The position numbers and the translations under genes are program-made. Below the pieces are notes generated by a model that was given only the letters and a program-made list of their open reading frames with translations, was not told the DNA's origin and searched no databases. From Streptococcaceae bacterium AF54-32pH5A (GTDB lineage: Bacteria; Bacillota; Bacilli; Lactobacillales; Streptococcaceae), in the NCBI GenBank assembly GCA_027682205.1, contig JAQDAD010000001.1, positions 868,001-932,000 on the forward strand: a stretch of DNA of 64,000 nt. Reading direction: 5' to 3'. Every line of letters starts with the position of its first letter. Position 1 is the first letter of the stretch. Below are positions 9,083 to 17,691 of this stretch, one piece after another.

Positions 9083-10189
9083 TTAAATAATTGCTTTTCG
9101 TGTGACGACTGCGACGCCTTCTGGTGCCCAGACGGCGACTTTTGCGGTTCCTGTTACGCGGATCCAGCCTAGGCCTGAGATGACTAGGTCGGTTTTGTCC
9201 CTGATGGCAAATACATGCTGGACTAGTTTTGGAAAGTCTTCCTTTTCCTTGCTATTTGGTGGTGTGAGGAGGGTTCCGACGTGCTTGTCGTAGAAGGCAC
9301 TAGCTCCTTCTAACTTGGTACGATGGAGTTTGAGTTCATTGTCAAAGAAGGCAGTAAAACCTTGCTTTTCTCCTGCAATAAAGTCAAATCGTCCTAAACC
9401 GCCTAAAAACAGGGTTTGCTCAGGATTGAGCTGATAGGTTTTAGGCTTGATTTCCTTTTTAGGGCTGACATACTTGAGGTTTTTGGCCGTCAAGTAATGG
9501 GCCATCTGGTGGCGGTGTATAATCCCCGGTGTATCGTAAATATAAGATCCGTCGTCAAGCGGAATCTCAATCTTGTCCAAGGTTGTCCCCGGAAAACGCG
9601 AAGTCGTGATGACATTTTGGTCACCTGTGATTTCCTGGATAATAGCATTGATAAGGGTTGATTTCCCAACGTTGGTCACACCGACCACGTAGACATCACG
9701 GCCCTTTCGGTAGTGCTCGATTTTGTCAATGACTTCCTTGATGGCATATTTATTTTGCGCTGAAGTCAGGACGACATCTACTGGACGAAGTCCTTCTTCG
9801 TGGGCGCGTTCCATAAGCCACTGGCTAATCTTGCCCGGTTTAACAGACTTGGGCAGGATATCCTTTTTATTTCCCACCAAGAGGACATCATTGCCCGATA
9901 CAAAGCGTGGCAAGCCTGGGATGACAGAACCATTAAAGTCAAAGATATCAATAACATTGACCACCAAGGCATCACTGTCTCCCACCTCGTGCAAGAGCTT
10001 GAGGAAATCATCGTCCGTCAACTGGACATCTGTGATTTCATTGTAATGACGGAGACGGAAACAGCGTTGGCAATAGACTTCGCCAGTCTCCAACCCTTTT
10101 TCGAGTGCCGATTGGGGAGTAAATCCAAGACCAGCCTTGTCTGTCGTCTGAATGGTTGCTCCACAACCAATACAGAGAATTTCTTCCAT
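9083..10189 (-). CDS. yqeH: Ribosome-biogenesis GTPase YqeH
   Basis: This circularly permuted GTPase is needed for 30S subunit (16S rRNA) assembly. A treble-clef zinc finger comes first (CIGCGA ... CQRCFRL, residues about 6-45). Then come the G motifs in permuted order: G4 NKKD (about 107), then G1 GVTNVGKST (about 169) and G3 DTPG (about 218). At 368 residues it has the normal length. It follows yqeG by 2 bp. Confidence 0.95.
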   Translation of the reverse strand: MEEILCIGCGATIQTTDKAGLGFTPQSALEKGLETGEVYCQRCFRLRHYNEITDVQLTDDDFLKLLHEVGDSDALVVNVIDIFDFNGSVIPGLPRFVSGNDVLLVGNKKDILPKSVKPGKISQWLMERAHEEGLRPVDVVLTSAQNKYAIKEVIDKIEHYRKGRDVYVVGVTNVGKSTLINAIIQEITGDQNVITTSRFPGTTLDKIEIPLDDGSYIYDTPGIIHRHQMAHYLTAKNLKYVSPKKEIKPKTYQLNPEQTLFLGGLGRFDFIAGEKQGFTAFFDNELKLHRTKLEGASAFYDKHVGTLLTPPNSKEKEDFPKLVQHVFAIRDKTDLVISGLGWIRVTGTAKVAVWAPEGVAVVTRKAII

Positions 10190-10191
10190 AG

Positions 10192-10719
10192 TTAGATTCC
10201 TTTTTTATATGTAATCGGTCCGTACTTTTCAGTAATTTGCTTCATGACACGGCGCTCACGGGCTCGGTTAATCTGCGTCTTGATAGAGTCATGTTGGACC
10301 AAGGGCTTGACCAAGATTGAGCGAATCCCTGCACGATGCGCTGCTCGTATATCCGTCATGAGCTGATCGCCAACCATGACCACTTCATTTTTCTCATAGT
10401 GAAATTCCTTCATGGCACGGTCAATCCCAAAGGTGAAGGGCTTCAAGGCCCAATAAACGTAGTCAATCCCAAATTTTTCAACTGCGCGTTGAACTCGTTT
10501 TTTGGTATTATTTGAGACCACGATGATGCGAATACCTGCATCCCGAAGGTCATGTAGCCATTGCTTCATCTCTGGCGTCCCGTCTGGATTGTTCCAAGCA
10601 ATGAGGGTATTATCCAAATCGACCAAAACAGCCTTGATTCCCTGCGCTTGCAGACTTGGAACTGTCAGATCATAGACTGCTTCCACAGCAAAATCTGGCA
10701 TGTAGTTTTCAATCGCCAT
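10192..10719 (-). CDS. yqeG: YqeG family HAD phosphatase
   Basis: This is a HAD-superfamily IIIA phosphatase. Motif I is LVDLDNTLIAW (DxDNT, about 31-41), motif II VVSNN (about 66-70), and motif III/IV KPFTFG with MVGDQLMTDIRAAH (about 115-128). The biological substrate is not settled for the bacterial family. It begins the yqeG-yqeH-yhbY-nadD-yqeK-rsfS run. Confidence 0.93.
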   Translation of the reverse strand: MAIENYMPDFAVEAVYDLTVPSLQAQGIKAVLVDLDNTLIAWNNPDGTPEMKQWLHDLRDAGIRIIVVSNNTKKRVQRAVEKFGIDYVYWALKPFTFGIDRAMKEFHYEKNEVVMVGDQLMTDIRAAHRAGIRSILVKPLVQHDSIKTQINRARERRVMKQITEKYGPITYKKGI

Positions 10720-10736
10720 TCTGGCTCCTTTTCTTT

Positions 10737-11645
10737 TTAATTTCTAGCAATTTTCTTTAAACATTGGGCTAAGACTGCCCATAAAATTAGACTAGCTAGC
10801 AAAATATAAATCCAAGCATTCGGTTCATCTGTAAACGGTAAGGGAACATTCATTCCGAAAAATCCTGTAATAACCGCAAGGATAGCTAGCAAAACTGAGA
10901 TAATTGTCAAAGTTGTCAAATTATCATTTAGATTATTATTTAGGATGTTGTTGTAAGAGGCTGAGAGTTGTTGCAAAACTTGAGAAATCAGATCTGTCAT
11001 CGAAACCAACTGATGTGCTTCAATCATAGCATCGTCAAACTGCTCTCTTTCTACCTCATTAAGATTGCGATAAAGAGCATGACCTTGGATATGTTCCAAG
11101 AGGAGACGATTTTGTTTAGCAGCAGCTGTCAGGTAAACCATACCAGTTTCCAAGTCAGAGAGGGCAAAAAGATTTTTTTTAGTTGTTTTTTGACGAAGAA
11201 GTGCACTGATTTCATCCTTACTTTTATCCATCTCTTCAATAACTGGATAATAAGCATTACTAATAATCTCTAAACTGGCAAAAAGAAATTTGTAGATTGA
11301 AATAATTTCATGGCTTTCAAGATAGGTCGCCATGCGTTTAATCACATAAGTATTCTTGTGATTGCTGATAGTGATCAACCGTTGTTTTTCAACGATAAAG
11401 GTCATCGGAATCGCTTCATAATATTCCTTGTCTTTTTCTAAATCAAGAACATTATAAATGAAGGTTACCGTCCCCGTTTCACGATTATAATCCATGTGAG
11501 CACGTTCATTTCTATCTAGAGCATACTCAATGGTTTCCTTGTCCAATCCATAGACGTCAGAAAGATCTTCCATATTTTTAATCTTGTCCACATCAAGGTC
11601 TATCCAGGTACAATCATGACCTAGTTTTTTCTCTACAAATAGCAT
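10737..11645 (-). CDS. corA: CorA family divalent metal transporter
   Basis: This is a magnesium/cobalt-type channel of the CorA family. The long acidic/helical N-terminal cytoplasmic domain (1-240) is followed by two C-terminal transmembrane helices (about 244-263 and 276-293). The selectivity motif GMN lies between them (FFGMNVPLPF, about 262-271). The 302-residue length is normal. It is transcribed alone, with its own extended -10 promoter. Confidence 0.93.
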   Translation of the reverse strand: MLFVEKKLGHDCTWIDLDVDKIKNMEDLSDVYGLDKETIEYALDRNERAHMDYNRETGTVTFIYNVLDLEKDKEYYEAIPMTFIVEKQRLITISNHKNTYVIKRMATYLESHEIISIYKFLFASLEIISNAYYPVIEEMDKSKDEISALLRQKTTKKNLFALSDLETGMVYLTAAAKQNRLLLEHIQGHALYRNLNEVEREQFDDAMIEAHQLVSMTDLISQVLQQLSASYNNILNNNLNDNLTTLTIISVLLAILAVITGFFGMNVPLPFTDEPNAWIYILLASLILWAVLAQCLKKIARN

Positions 11646-11671
11646 ACTCTCTCCTTTGCCAAACTCTTTCT

Positions 11672-11682
11672 ATTGTACCACA
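11672..11682 (-). promoter_or_regulatory. Extended -10 promoter for corA
   Basis: The minus strand reads TGTGGTACAAT 26 bp before the corA start, preceded by TT as at hsdM, mscS and rsmH. Confidence 0.55.
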
Positions 11683-11702
11683 AATCTGCCAAAATAGCAG
11701 AC

Positions 11703-12263
11703 CTACTCTGTGCGGGAGAAGTTGCTGACAACAGTGATATTTCGGTTGGGAACAAAGTGAAGGGCTTGGTCGTCACTGCGAAGTTGGGTCGTACGGATTC
11801 CTACACTGACAACCTTTCCAGACACGGTAATAGGACCATTTGTGAGGATCACTTCGTCGCCCACATCGAGCTGGCGTTCAAAGAGGATGAAAAAGCCATT
11901 GATGACATCGGATAGAAAGCCTTGCGCCCCCATCCCAATGGCAACTCCAGCAATCCCTGCCCCAGCAAGGAGGCTGGAAACTGGCAAGCCTAAAATGGAC
12001 AAGATACAGTAGATTAAAAAGAAATAAAGGGTATAGTTAAAGATATTTTCAAGCAAACGAGAAATAGTCTTCTGTCTGCCAGCATCTCGATTTGAAAATT
12101 TAAGCGAGGGCTTGACAATCTTTCGGACAGTAGCATGGAGGATCTTTTTAGCTATATAAAATAACAAAAAGAGAATCAAAAGAGAAATCACCTTGGTCAA
12201 GAGATTCTCTAATACAGTTGTTACATCCAATTTATCAAGATAACGTTGAAAAAATTCTTGCAT
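11703..12263 (-). CDS. Small-conductance mechanosensitive channel family protein (short MscS)
   Basis: This is an MscS-family channel that opens under membrane tension and protects against osmotic downshock. There are hydrophobic segments at about 20-42 and 70-90, then the pore-lining helix rich in Ala and Gly (LLAGAGIAGVAIGMGAQG, about 95-112), and the beta domain with VGDEVILTNG. I place the start at 12263 (MQEFFQRYLDKLDV, 186 residues) because AAAGGAG lies 7 bp upstream. At 186 residues it is shorter than typical MscS (about 280) and lacks most of the cytoplasmic vestibule, ending soon after VVSNFSRTE. Confidence 0.88.
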   Translation of the reverse strand: MQEFFQRYLDKLDVTTVLENLLTKVISLLILFLLFYIAKKILHATVRKIVKPSLKFSNRDAGRQKTISRLLENIFNYTLYFFLIYCILSILGLPVSSLLAGAGIAGVAIGMGAQGFLSDVINGFFILFERQLDVGDEVILTNGPITVSGKVVSVGIRTTQLRSDDQALHFVPNRNITVVSNFSRTE

Positions 12264-12281
12264 ACAAAACTCCTTTCTAGT

Positions 12282-12292
12282 ATTATACCACA
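12282..12292 (-). promoter_or_regulatory. Extended -10 promoter for the mscS-like gene
   Basis: TGTGGTATAAT on the minus strand lies about 19 bp before the ATG at 12263, giving a very short leader. Its location supports that start choice. Confidence 0.55.
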
Positions 12293-12352
12293 AATCATCC
12301 CACTCAAATCTCTCATAAATATTCCGATATTCCCCCAAACTCAAAAAAAGAC

Positions 12353-12381
12353 TTGCCTCAACGGCATATTTATACTATAAT
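12353..12381 (+). promoter_or_regulatory. Promoter for sstT
   Basis: -35 TTGCCT (12353-12358) is separated by 17 bp from a perfect -10 TATAAT (12376-12381), 30 bp before the ATG. Confidence 0.7.
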
Positions 12382-12411
12382 CATAAACAATACATTTTGA
12401 AGGAGACTATT

Positions 12412-13617
12412 ATGAAAAAAATCATTCGAGCCTGGAACAAGGCCAGCCTCATCAAACGTATCCTAATCGGCATGCTTCTTGGAGCCTCTCTAGGGCTACT
12501 TTTCCCTAGTTTGTCGGGATTCGGCATTCTCGGTGACCTATTCGTTGGAGGTCTGAAAGCCATCGCTCCTGTCTTGGTCTTTACCCTCGTCGCAAATGCC
12601 CTCTCACAACATCAAAAAGGGCAAGATACCAATATGAAGACCGTTATTTTTCTCTATCTACTCGGTACCTTTGCGGCTGCCTTGGTTGCTGTACTGGCTA
12701 GTTTTCTCTTCCCCGTCCAGATTACTCTCAGCAGTGCGAGCACAGAGATTGCCCCACCAGACGGCATCGGTCAAGTCCTCAGCAACCTCCTGCTGAATCT
12801 CGTGGACAATCCCCTCAACGCCGTCGTCAAAGCCAACTATATTGGAATTCTATCATGGGCTGTTGTCTTTGGGCTTGCTATGAGAGAAGCTAGCAAAAAC
12901 AGCAAGGAATTGCTCAAAACCATGGCAGGAGTAACTTCCAAGATTGTGGAGTGGATTATCAATTTAGCACCTTTCGGAATTATGGGCTTGGTCTTCAAGA
13001 CCATCTCTGATAAAGGAATTACCAGCCTTGCTAACTACGGAATTTTGCTAGGACTCTTGATTACAACTATGGCTTTTGTGGCCTTTGTCATCAATCCCCT
13101 CATTGCCTTTCTCTTTATGAGAAAAAATCCCTACCCTCTTGTTTTGAAATGTTTGCGTGTTAGTGGGATTACAGCTTTCTTTACTCGTAGTTCTGCCGCT
13201 AATATCCCTGTCAACATGAAACTCTGCCAAGACCTAGGACTCAATCCAGATACCTACTCTGTTTCTATCCCCCTTGGCTCCACTATTAACATGGCTGGTG
13301 CAGCTGTAACCATTAACATTTTGACTCTAGCTGCAGTCAATACGCTAGGAATCCCTGTCGACTTTGGTACAGCCTTTGTCCTCAGTGTAGTGGCTGCCAT
13401 TTCTGCCTGCGGAGCCTCTGGGATCGCTGGAGGATCACTTCTCCTCATCCCCGTCGCTTGTAGTCTCTTTGGAATTTCAAATGACGTTGCTATGCAAGTC
13501 GTCGGAGTTGGTTTTGTCATCGGTGTCGTCCAAGACTCCTGTGAAACTGCCCTGAACTCTTCTACCGACGTTCTCTTTACAGCAGTAGCTGAGTATGCGT
13601 CGGCACGTAAAAAATAG
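12412..13617 (+). CDS. sstT: Serine/threonine:sodium symporter SstT
   Basis: This DAACS-family transporter imports serine and threonine with sodium. Multiple hydrophobic helices span the protein. The family's C-terminal signature is visible as the serine-rich loop [15 protein letters not shown] (about 258-272) and the substrate-site regions [14 protein letters not shown] and [15 protein letters not shown]. The start is the ATG at 12412 ([10 protein letters not shown], 401 residues), 6 bp after AGGAG; an in-frame TTG 15 bp upstream is inside the ribosome site region. It is a monocistronic unit with a terminator after the stop. Confidence 0.95.
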   Translation: MKKIIRAWNKASLIKRILIGMLLGASLGLLFPSLSGFGILGDLFVGGLKAIAPVLVFTLVANALSQHQKGQDTNMKTVIFLYLLGTFAAALVAVLASFLFPVQITLSSASTEIAPPDGIGQVLSNLLLNLVDNPLNAVVKANYIGILSWAVVFGLAMREASKNSKELLKTMAGVTSKIVEWIINLAPFGIMGLVFKTISDKGITSLANYGILLGLLITTMAFVAFVINPLIAFLFMRKNPYPLVLKCLRVSGITAFFTRSSAANIPVNMKLCQDLGLNPDTYSVSIPLGSTINMAGAAVTINILTLAAVNTLGIPVDFGTAFVLSVVAAISACGASGIAGGSLLLIPVACSLFGISNDVAMQVVGVGFVIGVVQDSCETALNSSTDVLFTAVAEYASARKK

Positions 13618-13624
13618 ATTTTTT

Positions 13625-13652
13625 AAGACAAGTCTTTCAAGTCTTGTCTTTT
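13625..13652 (+). terminator. Terminator after sstT
   Basis: AAGACAAG / CTTGTCTT forms an 8-bp stem followed by TT TA. Confidence 0.7.
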
Positions 13653-13684
13653 ATACTCTTATTCTAGTATTATAGGAAATTCTC

Positions 13685-14638
13685 ATGTCTATCACCCAAC
13701 GTACGACAAAACTGATCTTAGCGACCTGCCTCGCTTGTTTTCTAGCTTATTTTTTAGATTTGTCTTCAGCGGTTTCAGCTGGAATTATCGCCCTCTTAAG
13801 CCTATCCGATACGCGCAGAAGCACACTAAAATTAGCACATAACCGCCTCTTTTCCATGCTCCTAGCGCTCGCTATCGGCGTTCTAGCCTTTCAGCTGACA
13901 GGCTTTCACATCTGGAGCCTAGGCCTCTATCTGGCTCTCTATGTGCCTCTAGCTTATAAAATGGGTTGGGAAATCGGCATCACACCTAGCAGTGTCTTGG
14001 TCAGTCATCTCTTGGTACAGGAGTCTACTTCTCCAGCTCTCTTGCTCAATGAAGTGCTCCTCTTTCTCATCGGGACAAGCTTTGCTCTGTTGGTCAACCT
14101 TTATATGCCCTCTCGTGTGAAAGCCATTCACAGCTACCACCTTCAGGTCGAAGAAAAGTTAAAAGACATCCTACTTCGCTTTAAATACTATCTGTCGAGA
14201 GGAGACGGGCGCAATCAAGCCCAACTCGTTGACGAATTAGACAAGCTCCTTGATGAAGCCCTCAAGCTGGTCTATTTGGATCACTCGGACCACCTCTTTC
14301 ACCAGACGGACTACCATATCCACTACTTTGAGATGAGACAACGGCAAAGTCGTATCTTACGAAACATGGCCCAGCAGATCAATACCTGTCACCTAGCTGC
14401 AAGTGAGAGTTTGATTTTGGCCCAGCTCTTTGCTAAGATTGCTGCCCAGCTAAGCCAGACCAATCCTGCTCATGACCTACTTGATGACATCGAACGCTAT
14501 CTGCAAGTCTTCCGCAATCGGAGTCTCCCTAAAACACGTGAGGAGTTTGAAACCCGTGCTACCCTCCTGCAGCTACTACGCGAAGCCGAAACCTTCATTC
14601 AGGTCAAGGTCGATTTTTATCAGAAATATGGAAACTAG
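13685..14638 (+). CDS. Aromatic acid exporter family membrane protein (ArAE_1 / FUSC-like)
   Basis: This is a probable efflux-type membrane protein of the aromatic acid exporter family (DUF939 type). About five or six hydrophobic segments occupy residues 8-145 (TKLILATCLACFLAYFLDL, AVSAGIIALLSL with the SDTRRS loop, MLLALAIGVLAFQL, and further helices). A long helical cytoplasmic domain follows (150-317). The SDTRRSTLKLAHNRL block after the second helix is typical of the family. The substrate is unknown. It lies 67 bp after sstT and ends in a bidirectional terminator facing prfC. Confidence 0.85.
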   Translation: MSITQRTTKLILATCLACFLAYFLDLSSAVSAGIIALLSLSDTRRSTLKLAHNRLFSMLLALAIGVLAFQLTGFHIWSLGLYLALYVPLAYKMGWEIGITPSSVLVSHLLVQESTSPALLLNEVLLFLIGTSFALLVNLYMPSRVKAIHSYHLQVEEKLKDILLRFKYYLSRGDGRNQAQLVDELDKLLDEALKLVYLDHSDHLFHQTDYHIHYFEMRQRQSRILRNMAQQINTCHLAASESLILAQLFAKIAAQLSQTNPAHDLLDDIERYLQVFRNRSLPKTREEFETRATLLQLLREAETFIQVKVDFYQKYGN

Positions 14639-14684
14639 AAAAACCTCAGAAAAATTCATGTAACATGATTTCTCTGAGGTTTTT
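14639..14684. terminator. Bidirectional terminator between the exporter gene and prfC
   Basis: A perfect 12-bp stem, AAAAACCTCAGA / TCTGAGGTTTTT, carries A and T runs on both sides and starts on the exporter stop codon. Confidence 0.85.
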
Positions 14685-14729
14685 AATTTACCTTTGATTT
14701 CAATTATCTTTACTATATGAAAATAAATC

Positions 14730-14839
14730 CAAATTCCACAAATCGAAATCATTCGTGGAATTTGTCTAGTGAAGCGTTTAGGTAAGCCGCCATAGCGGTT
14801 ACCGTCAAATAACAGCAACTTTATGTTGCTAGTCATTTG
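14730..14839. repeat. Cluster of three adjacent hairpins, possible repeat element
   Basis: Three inverted repeats follow one another between two convergent genes. The first is a 10-bp perfect stem CAAATTCCAC/GTGGAATTTG (14730-14764). The second is GGTAAgCCGC/GCGGTTACC with one bulged G and loop cata (14781-14803). The third is CAAAT-aac-AGCAAC-tttat-GTTGCT-agtc-ATTTG (14806-14839). I cannot match it to the BOX or RUP consensus as I know them. It could be a small mobile repeat or remnant. Confidence 0.5.
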
Positions 14840-14846
14840 TAACGAT

Positions 14847-16391
14847 TTACATTTTTTCCTCCAACTCCACATCTGGATATTTATCCGCAAACCAGCGGAG
14901 AGCAAAGTCATTTTCAAAAAGGAAGACTGGCTGGTCGAAGCGGTCTTTGGCCAAGATATTGCGGCTTGAGGACATCCGTTCATCCAAGTCCTCAGGCTTG
15001 ATCCAACGAACGGTCTTTTTACCCATCGGGCTCATGACTACTTCCGCATTGTATTCGCCTTCCATGCGGTGCTTGAAGACTTCAAACTGGAGTTGTCCGA
15101 CAGCTCCTAGCATGTACTCACCAGTTTGGTAATTCTTGTAAAGCTGAATGGCTCCTTCTTGCACCAATTGTTCAATCCCCTTATGGAAGGATTTTTGTTT
15201 CATAACGTTCTTAGCAGAAACTTTCATGAAAATCTCAGGTGTAAAGGTTGGCAGTGGTTCAAATTCAAACTTGTTTTTTCCAACCGTCAAGGTGTCTCCA
15301 ACCTGATAAGTACCGGTATCGTAAACCCCGATAATATCACCTGCCACAGCATTGGTTACATTTTCACGACTTTCCGCCATAAACTGAGTCACATTAGACA
15401 GTTTGGCACTCTTCCCAGTACGAGGCAGGTTAACACTCATCCCACGCTCAAACTCACCCGAAACGATACGGACAAAGGCAATACGGTCACGATGACGAGG
15501 GTCCATGTTAGCTTGGATTTTAAAGACAAATCCTGAGAAGTCCTTGTCATAAGGATCAACAATTTCTCCGTCTGTTTTCTTGTGACCATGAGGTTCTGGA
15601 GCAAACTTGAGGAAAGTCTCAAGGAAGGTCTGCACACCAAAGTTAGTAAGAGCTGATCCAAAGAATACCGGAGTCAAATCACCTGCAAGAATGGCTTCCT
15701 CTGAAAACTCATTTCCAGCTTCATTTAGAAGCTCGATATCATCCTTGACTTGCTCATAGAAAGGATTGCTCGCAAAAAGTTTGTCCCCATCTTCCAGACT
15801 AGCAAAACGCTCATCCCCTTTATAGAGCTCCAAGCGTTGGTTATAGAGGTCATATAAGCCCTCAAAGGCTTTCCCCATCCCGATTGGCCAGTTCATTGGG
15901 TAGCTAGCGATGCCTAGGACTTCTTCCAACTCCTGCAAGAGGTCTAGTGGCTCACGACCATCACGGTCCAACTTGTTCATAAAGGTAAAGACGGGAATGC
16001 CACGGTGTTTGACAACCTCAAACAATTTCTTGGTTTGAGCCTCGATACCCTTGGCAGAGTCCACCACCATGACAGCAGCATCCACCGCCATCAAGGTACG
16101 ATAGGTATCTTCTGAGAAGTCCTCGTGCCCTGGCGTATCGAGGATATTGACACGTTTTCCGTCGTAGTCAAATTGCATCACAGATGAAGTGACCGAAATC
16201 CCACGTTGTTTCTCGATATCCATCCAGTCAGACTTGGCAAAAGTCCCTGTTTTCTTCCCTTTTACGGTACCAGCCTCACGAATCTCACCCCCAAAGTAGA
16301 GCAATTGCTCAGTGATGGTTGTTTTCCCCGCGTCCGGGTGGGAGATGATGGCAAAGGTACGGCGTTTCTTAATTTCTTCTTGAATAGTCAT
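14847..16391 (-). CDS. prfC: Peptide chain release factor 3
   Basis: RF3 is a translational GTPase that recycles RF1/RF2 from the ribosome after termination. G-domain motifs: G1 SHPDAGKTT (about 18-26), G3 DTPGHEDF (about 85-92), G4 NKLD (about 140-143). Domains II and III follow with [10 protein letters not shown] and [15 protein letters not shown]. At 514 residues it has the normal length. The gene is monocistronic with its own promoter. Confidence 0.97.
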   Translation of the reverse strand: MTIQEEIKKRRTFAIISHPDAGKTTITEQLLYFGGEIREAGTVKGKKTGTFAKSDWMDIEKQRGISVTSSVMQFDYDGKRVNILDTPGHEDFSEDTYRTLMAVDAAVMVVDSAKGIEAQTKKLFEVVKHRGIPVFTFMNKLDRDGREPLDLLQELEEVLGIASYPMNWPIGMGKAFEGLYDLYNQRLELYKGDERFASLEDGDKLFASNPFYEQVKDDIELLNEAGNEFSEEAILAGDLTPVFFGSALTNFGVQTFLETFLKFAPEPHGHKKTDGEIVDPYDKDFSGFVFKIQANMDPRHRDRIAFVRIVSGEFERGMSVNLPRTGKSAKLSNVTQFMAESRENVTNAVAGDIIGVYDTGTYQVGDTLTVGKNKFEFEPLPTFTPEIFMKVSAKNVMKQKSFHKGIEQLVQEGAIQLYKNYQTGEYMLGAVGQLQFEVFKHRMEGEYNAEVVMSPMGKKTVRWIKPEDLDERMSSSRNILAKDRFDQPVFLFENDFALRWFADKYPDVELEEKM

Positions 16392-16478
16392 ATCTTCTCT
16401 TTCTTTTCTTTTAGGATAATAGTGATTGTTATATTTTATATTTTTACATCGGAATATTCTAATCCTTTCAACTTACCT

Positions 16479-16507
16479 ATTATAGCGGATTTTAGGGAGT
16501 TTTTCAA
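16479..16507 (-). promoter_or_regulatory. Promoter for prfC
   Basis: On the minus strand, TTGAAA and TATAAT are separated by 17 bp. Confidence 0.75.
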
Positions 16508-16531
16508 TTGCTCATCTGACGAAAAGGTAAG

Positions 16532-17224
16532 CTAGAGCATAGATTTCACCTGATTCCTCTTTTTCCACCGTTTTTTGAACAAGATATCAAAGAGAACCAA
16601 TGCCAGTGAGAGAATAACCGACACAAGGAGGTACTTTATCCATAGAGGAGCATTCGAGATAAATGGTGTATCTCTTAAGAGGCCATAATTTCCGCCCGTC
16701 ACCTGATTAACCCCAACTAGAAAGAGATTGAGGATAAAGGTATAGGCTACAATCATATATTTCTTGAGCAGGCTCTTGTCATAGTGATTCATCAAGTAGA
16801 CCAAGGAGTTCACCAAAAGAGCATAGTGCCCAATCAAAAACGAAAAGCTGGTGATATGGGGAAAATCATAGGGGTCAAAAACGGGGTAAATCAGTGCAAA
16901 AACCGCTCCACTTGCTCCTAAGAGGGCAAAGTATTGCTTGCTCCGCCATCTATCTGGTAAGAAAACCACCGCAAACATAGCCAAACGGCAATGATAAAAA
17001 GGAAGGCTATTAGAAAAGGGAATGCCAAAACCAACATACCAACTATATAAGGCTAGCAACTGGAGGATTTGGATCCCTTTAAACAAATAGACAAAGCGTG
17101 GATTCTTGTGATAAGCAAGCGCCCCATAAATACAAAGCACTAAAAGAAGCATCATAATCCCATACCAAAAAAGCGGAATGGGAGGAGGAACAGTTTGAGA
17201 TCTGGTGATAAATTGATGAAACAT
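16532..17224 (-). CDS. TIGR02206 / YwaF family membrane protein
   Basis: This integral membrane protein of unknown function, 230 residues, has seven or so hydrophobic segments. Family features are the block SLPFYHCRLAMFAVV (about 76-90) in the middle and GVNQVTGGNYGLLRDTP (about 172-188) near the end, seen in YwaF-like proteins. It is monocistronic, divergent from gatC, with a 17-bp-spaced promoter. No enzymatic motif is obvious. Confidence 0.8.
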   Translation of the reverse strand: MFHQFITRSQTVPPPIPLFWYGIMMLLLVLCIYGALAYHKNPRFVYLFKGIQILQLLALYSWYVGFGIPFSNSLPFYHCRLAMFAVVFLPDRWRSKQYFALLGASGAVFALIYPVFDPYDFPHITSFSFLIGHYALLVNSLVYLMNHYDKSLLKKYMIVAYTFILNLFLVGVNQVTGGNYGLLRDTPFISNAPLWIKYLLVSVILSLALVLFDILFKKRWKKRNQVKSML

Positions 17225-17266
17225 GTTTCTATCCTAGCTCTTATTTTTCTTTTCTCTAGTTCAACT

Positions 17267-17295
17267 ATTATAGCGAATTACAAGCGATTTTTCAA
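17267..17295 (-). promoter_or_regulatory. Promoter for the YwaF-family gene
   Basis: On the minus strand, TTGAAA and TATAAT are separated by 17 bp. The sequence around the -10 (CGCTATAATAG) resembles that of prfC. Confidence 0.7.
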
Positions 17296-17337
17296 TTTCT
17301 ATTTCTTTTCAGTTTGGCTCCCTTATTTATAGGAAAA

Positions 17338-17348
17338 TATGGTAAAAT
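17338..17348 (+). promoter_or_regulatory. Extended -10 promoter for gatCAB
   Basis: TATGGTAAAAT fits TNTGNTAnAAT and lies 40 bp before the gatC ATG. TTTGGCT upstream is shared with the efp promoter. Confidence 0.6.
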
Positions 17349-17388
17349 AGAACAGACTAAAAATCATCATTTCACGAAAGGATGCAAG

Positions 17389-17691
17389 ATGAAAATTACG
17401 CAAGAAGAGGTAACGCACGTTGCCAATCTTTCAAAATTAACATTCTCCGAAGAAGAAACTGCTGCCTTTGCGACCACCCTGTCTAAGATTGTAGATATGG
17501 TTGAGTTGTTGGGCGAAGTCGACACAACTGGTGTCGCACCTACTACGACCATGGCTGACCGCAAGACTGTACTCCGCCCTGATGTAGCCGAAGAAGGAAC
17601 AGACCGTGACCGCTTGTTTAAAAACGTACCTGAAAAAGACAACTACTATATCAAGGTACCAGCTATCCTAGACGATGGAGGAGATGCCTAA
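17389..17691 (+). CDS. gatC: Asp-tRNA(Asn)/Glu-tRNA(Gln) amidotransferase subunit C
   Basis: GatC wraps around GatA and GatB to hold the amidotransferase together. The 100-residue protein begins [17 protein letters not shown] and has the LRPDVAEE segment in its second half, as in the family. The start at 17389 follows AAAGGATG; a longer frame back to 17314 overlaps the promoter and is rejected. It overlaps the gatA start by one base. Confidence 0.96.
   Translation: MKITQEEVTHVANLSKLTFSEEETAAFATTLSKIVDMVELLGEVDTTGVAPTTTMADRKTVLRPDVAEEGTDRDRLFKNVPEKDNYYIKVPAILDDGGDA

Noticed and set aside
8954..9172. Plus-strand frame of 72 codons between yhbY and yqeH
   Set aside because: It overlaps the yqeH 3' end, has no ribosome site and is cysteine-rich by chance from the reverse frame.
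9800..10195. 131-codon plus-strand frame inside yqeH
   Set aside because: It is fully antisense to a conserved GTPase gene, with no start signal.
12381..12563. 60-codon minus-strand frame over the sstT start
   Set aside because: It is antisense to sstT and its promoter. Its proline/arginine-rich composition is that of a shadow frame.
14576..14983. 135-codon minus-strand frame across the hairpin cluster and prfC end
   Set aside because: It overlaps prfC in another frame and runs through a terminator. The hairpin cluster is better read as non-coding.
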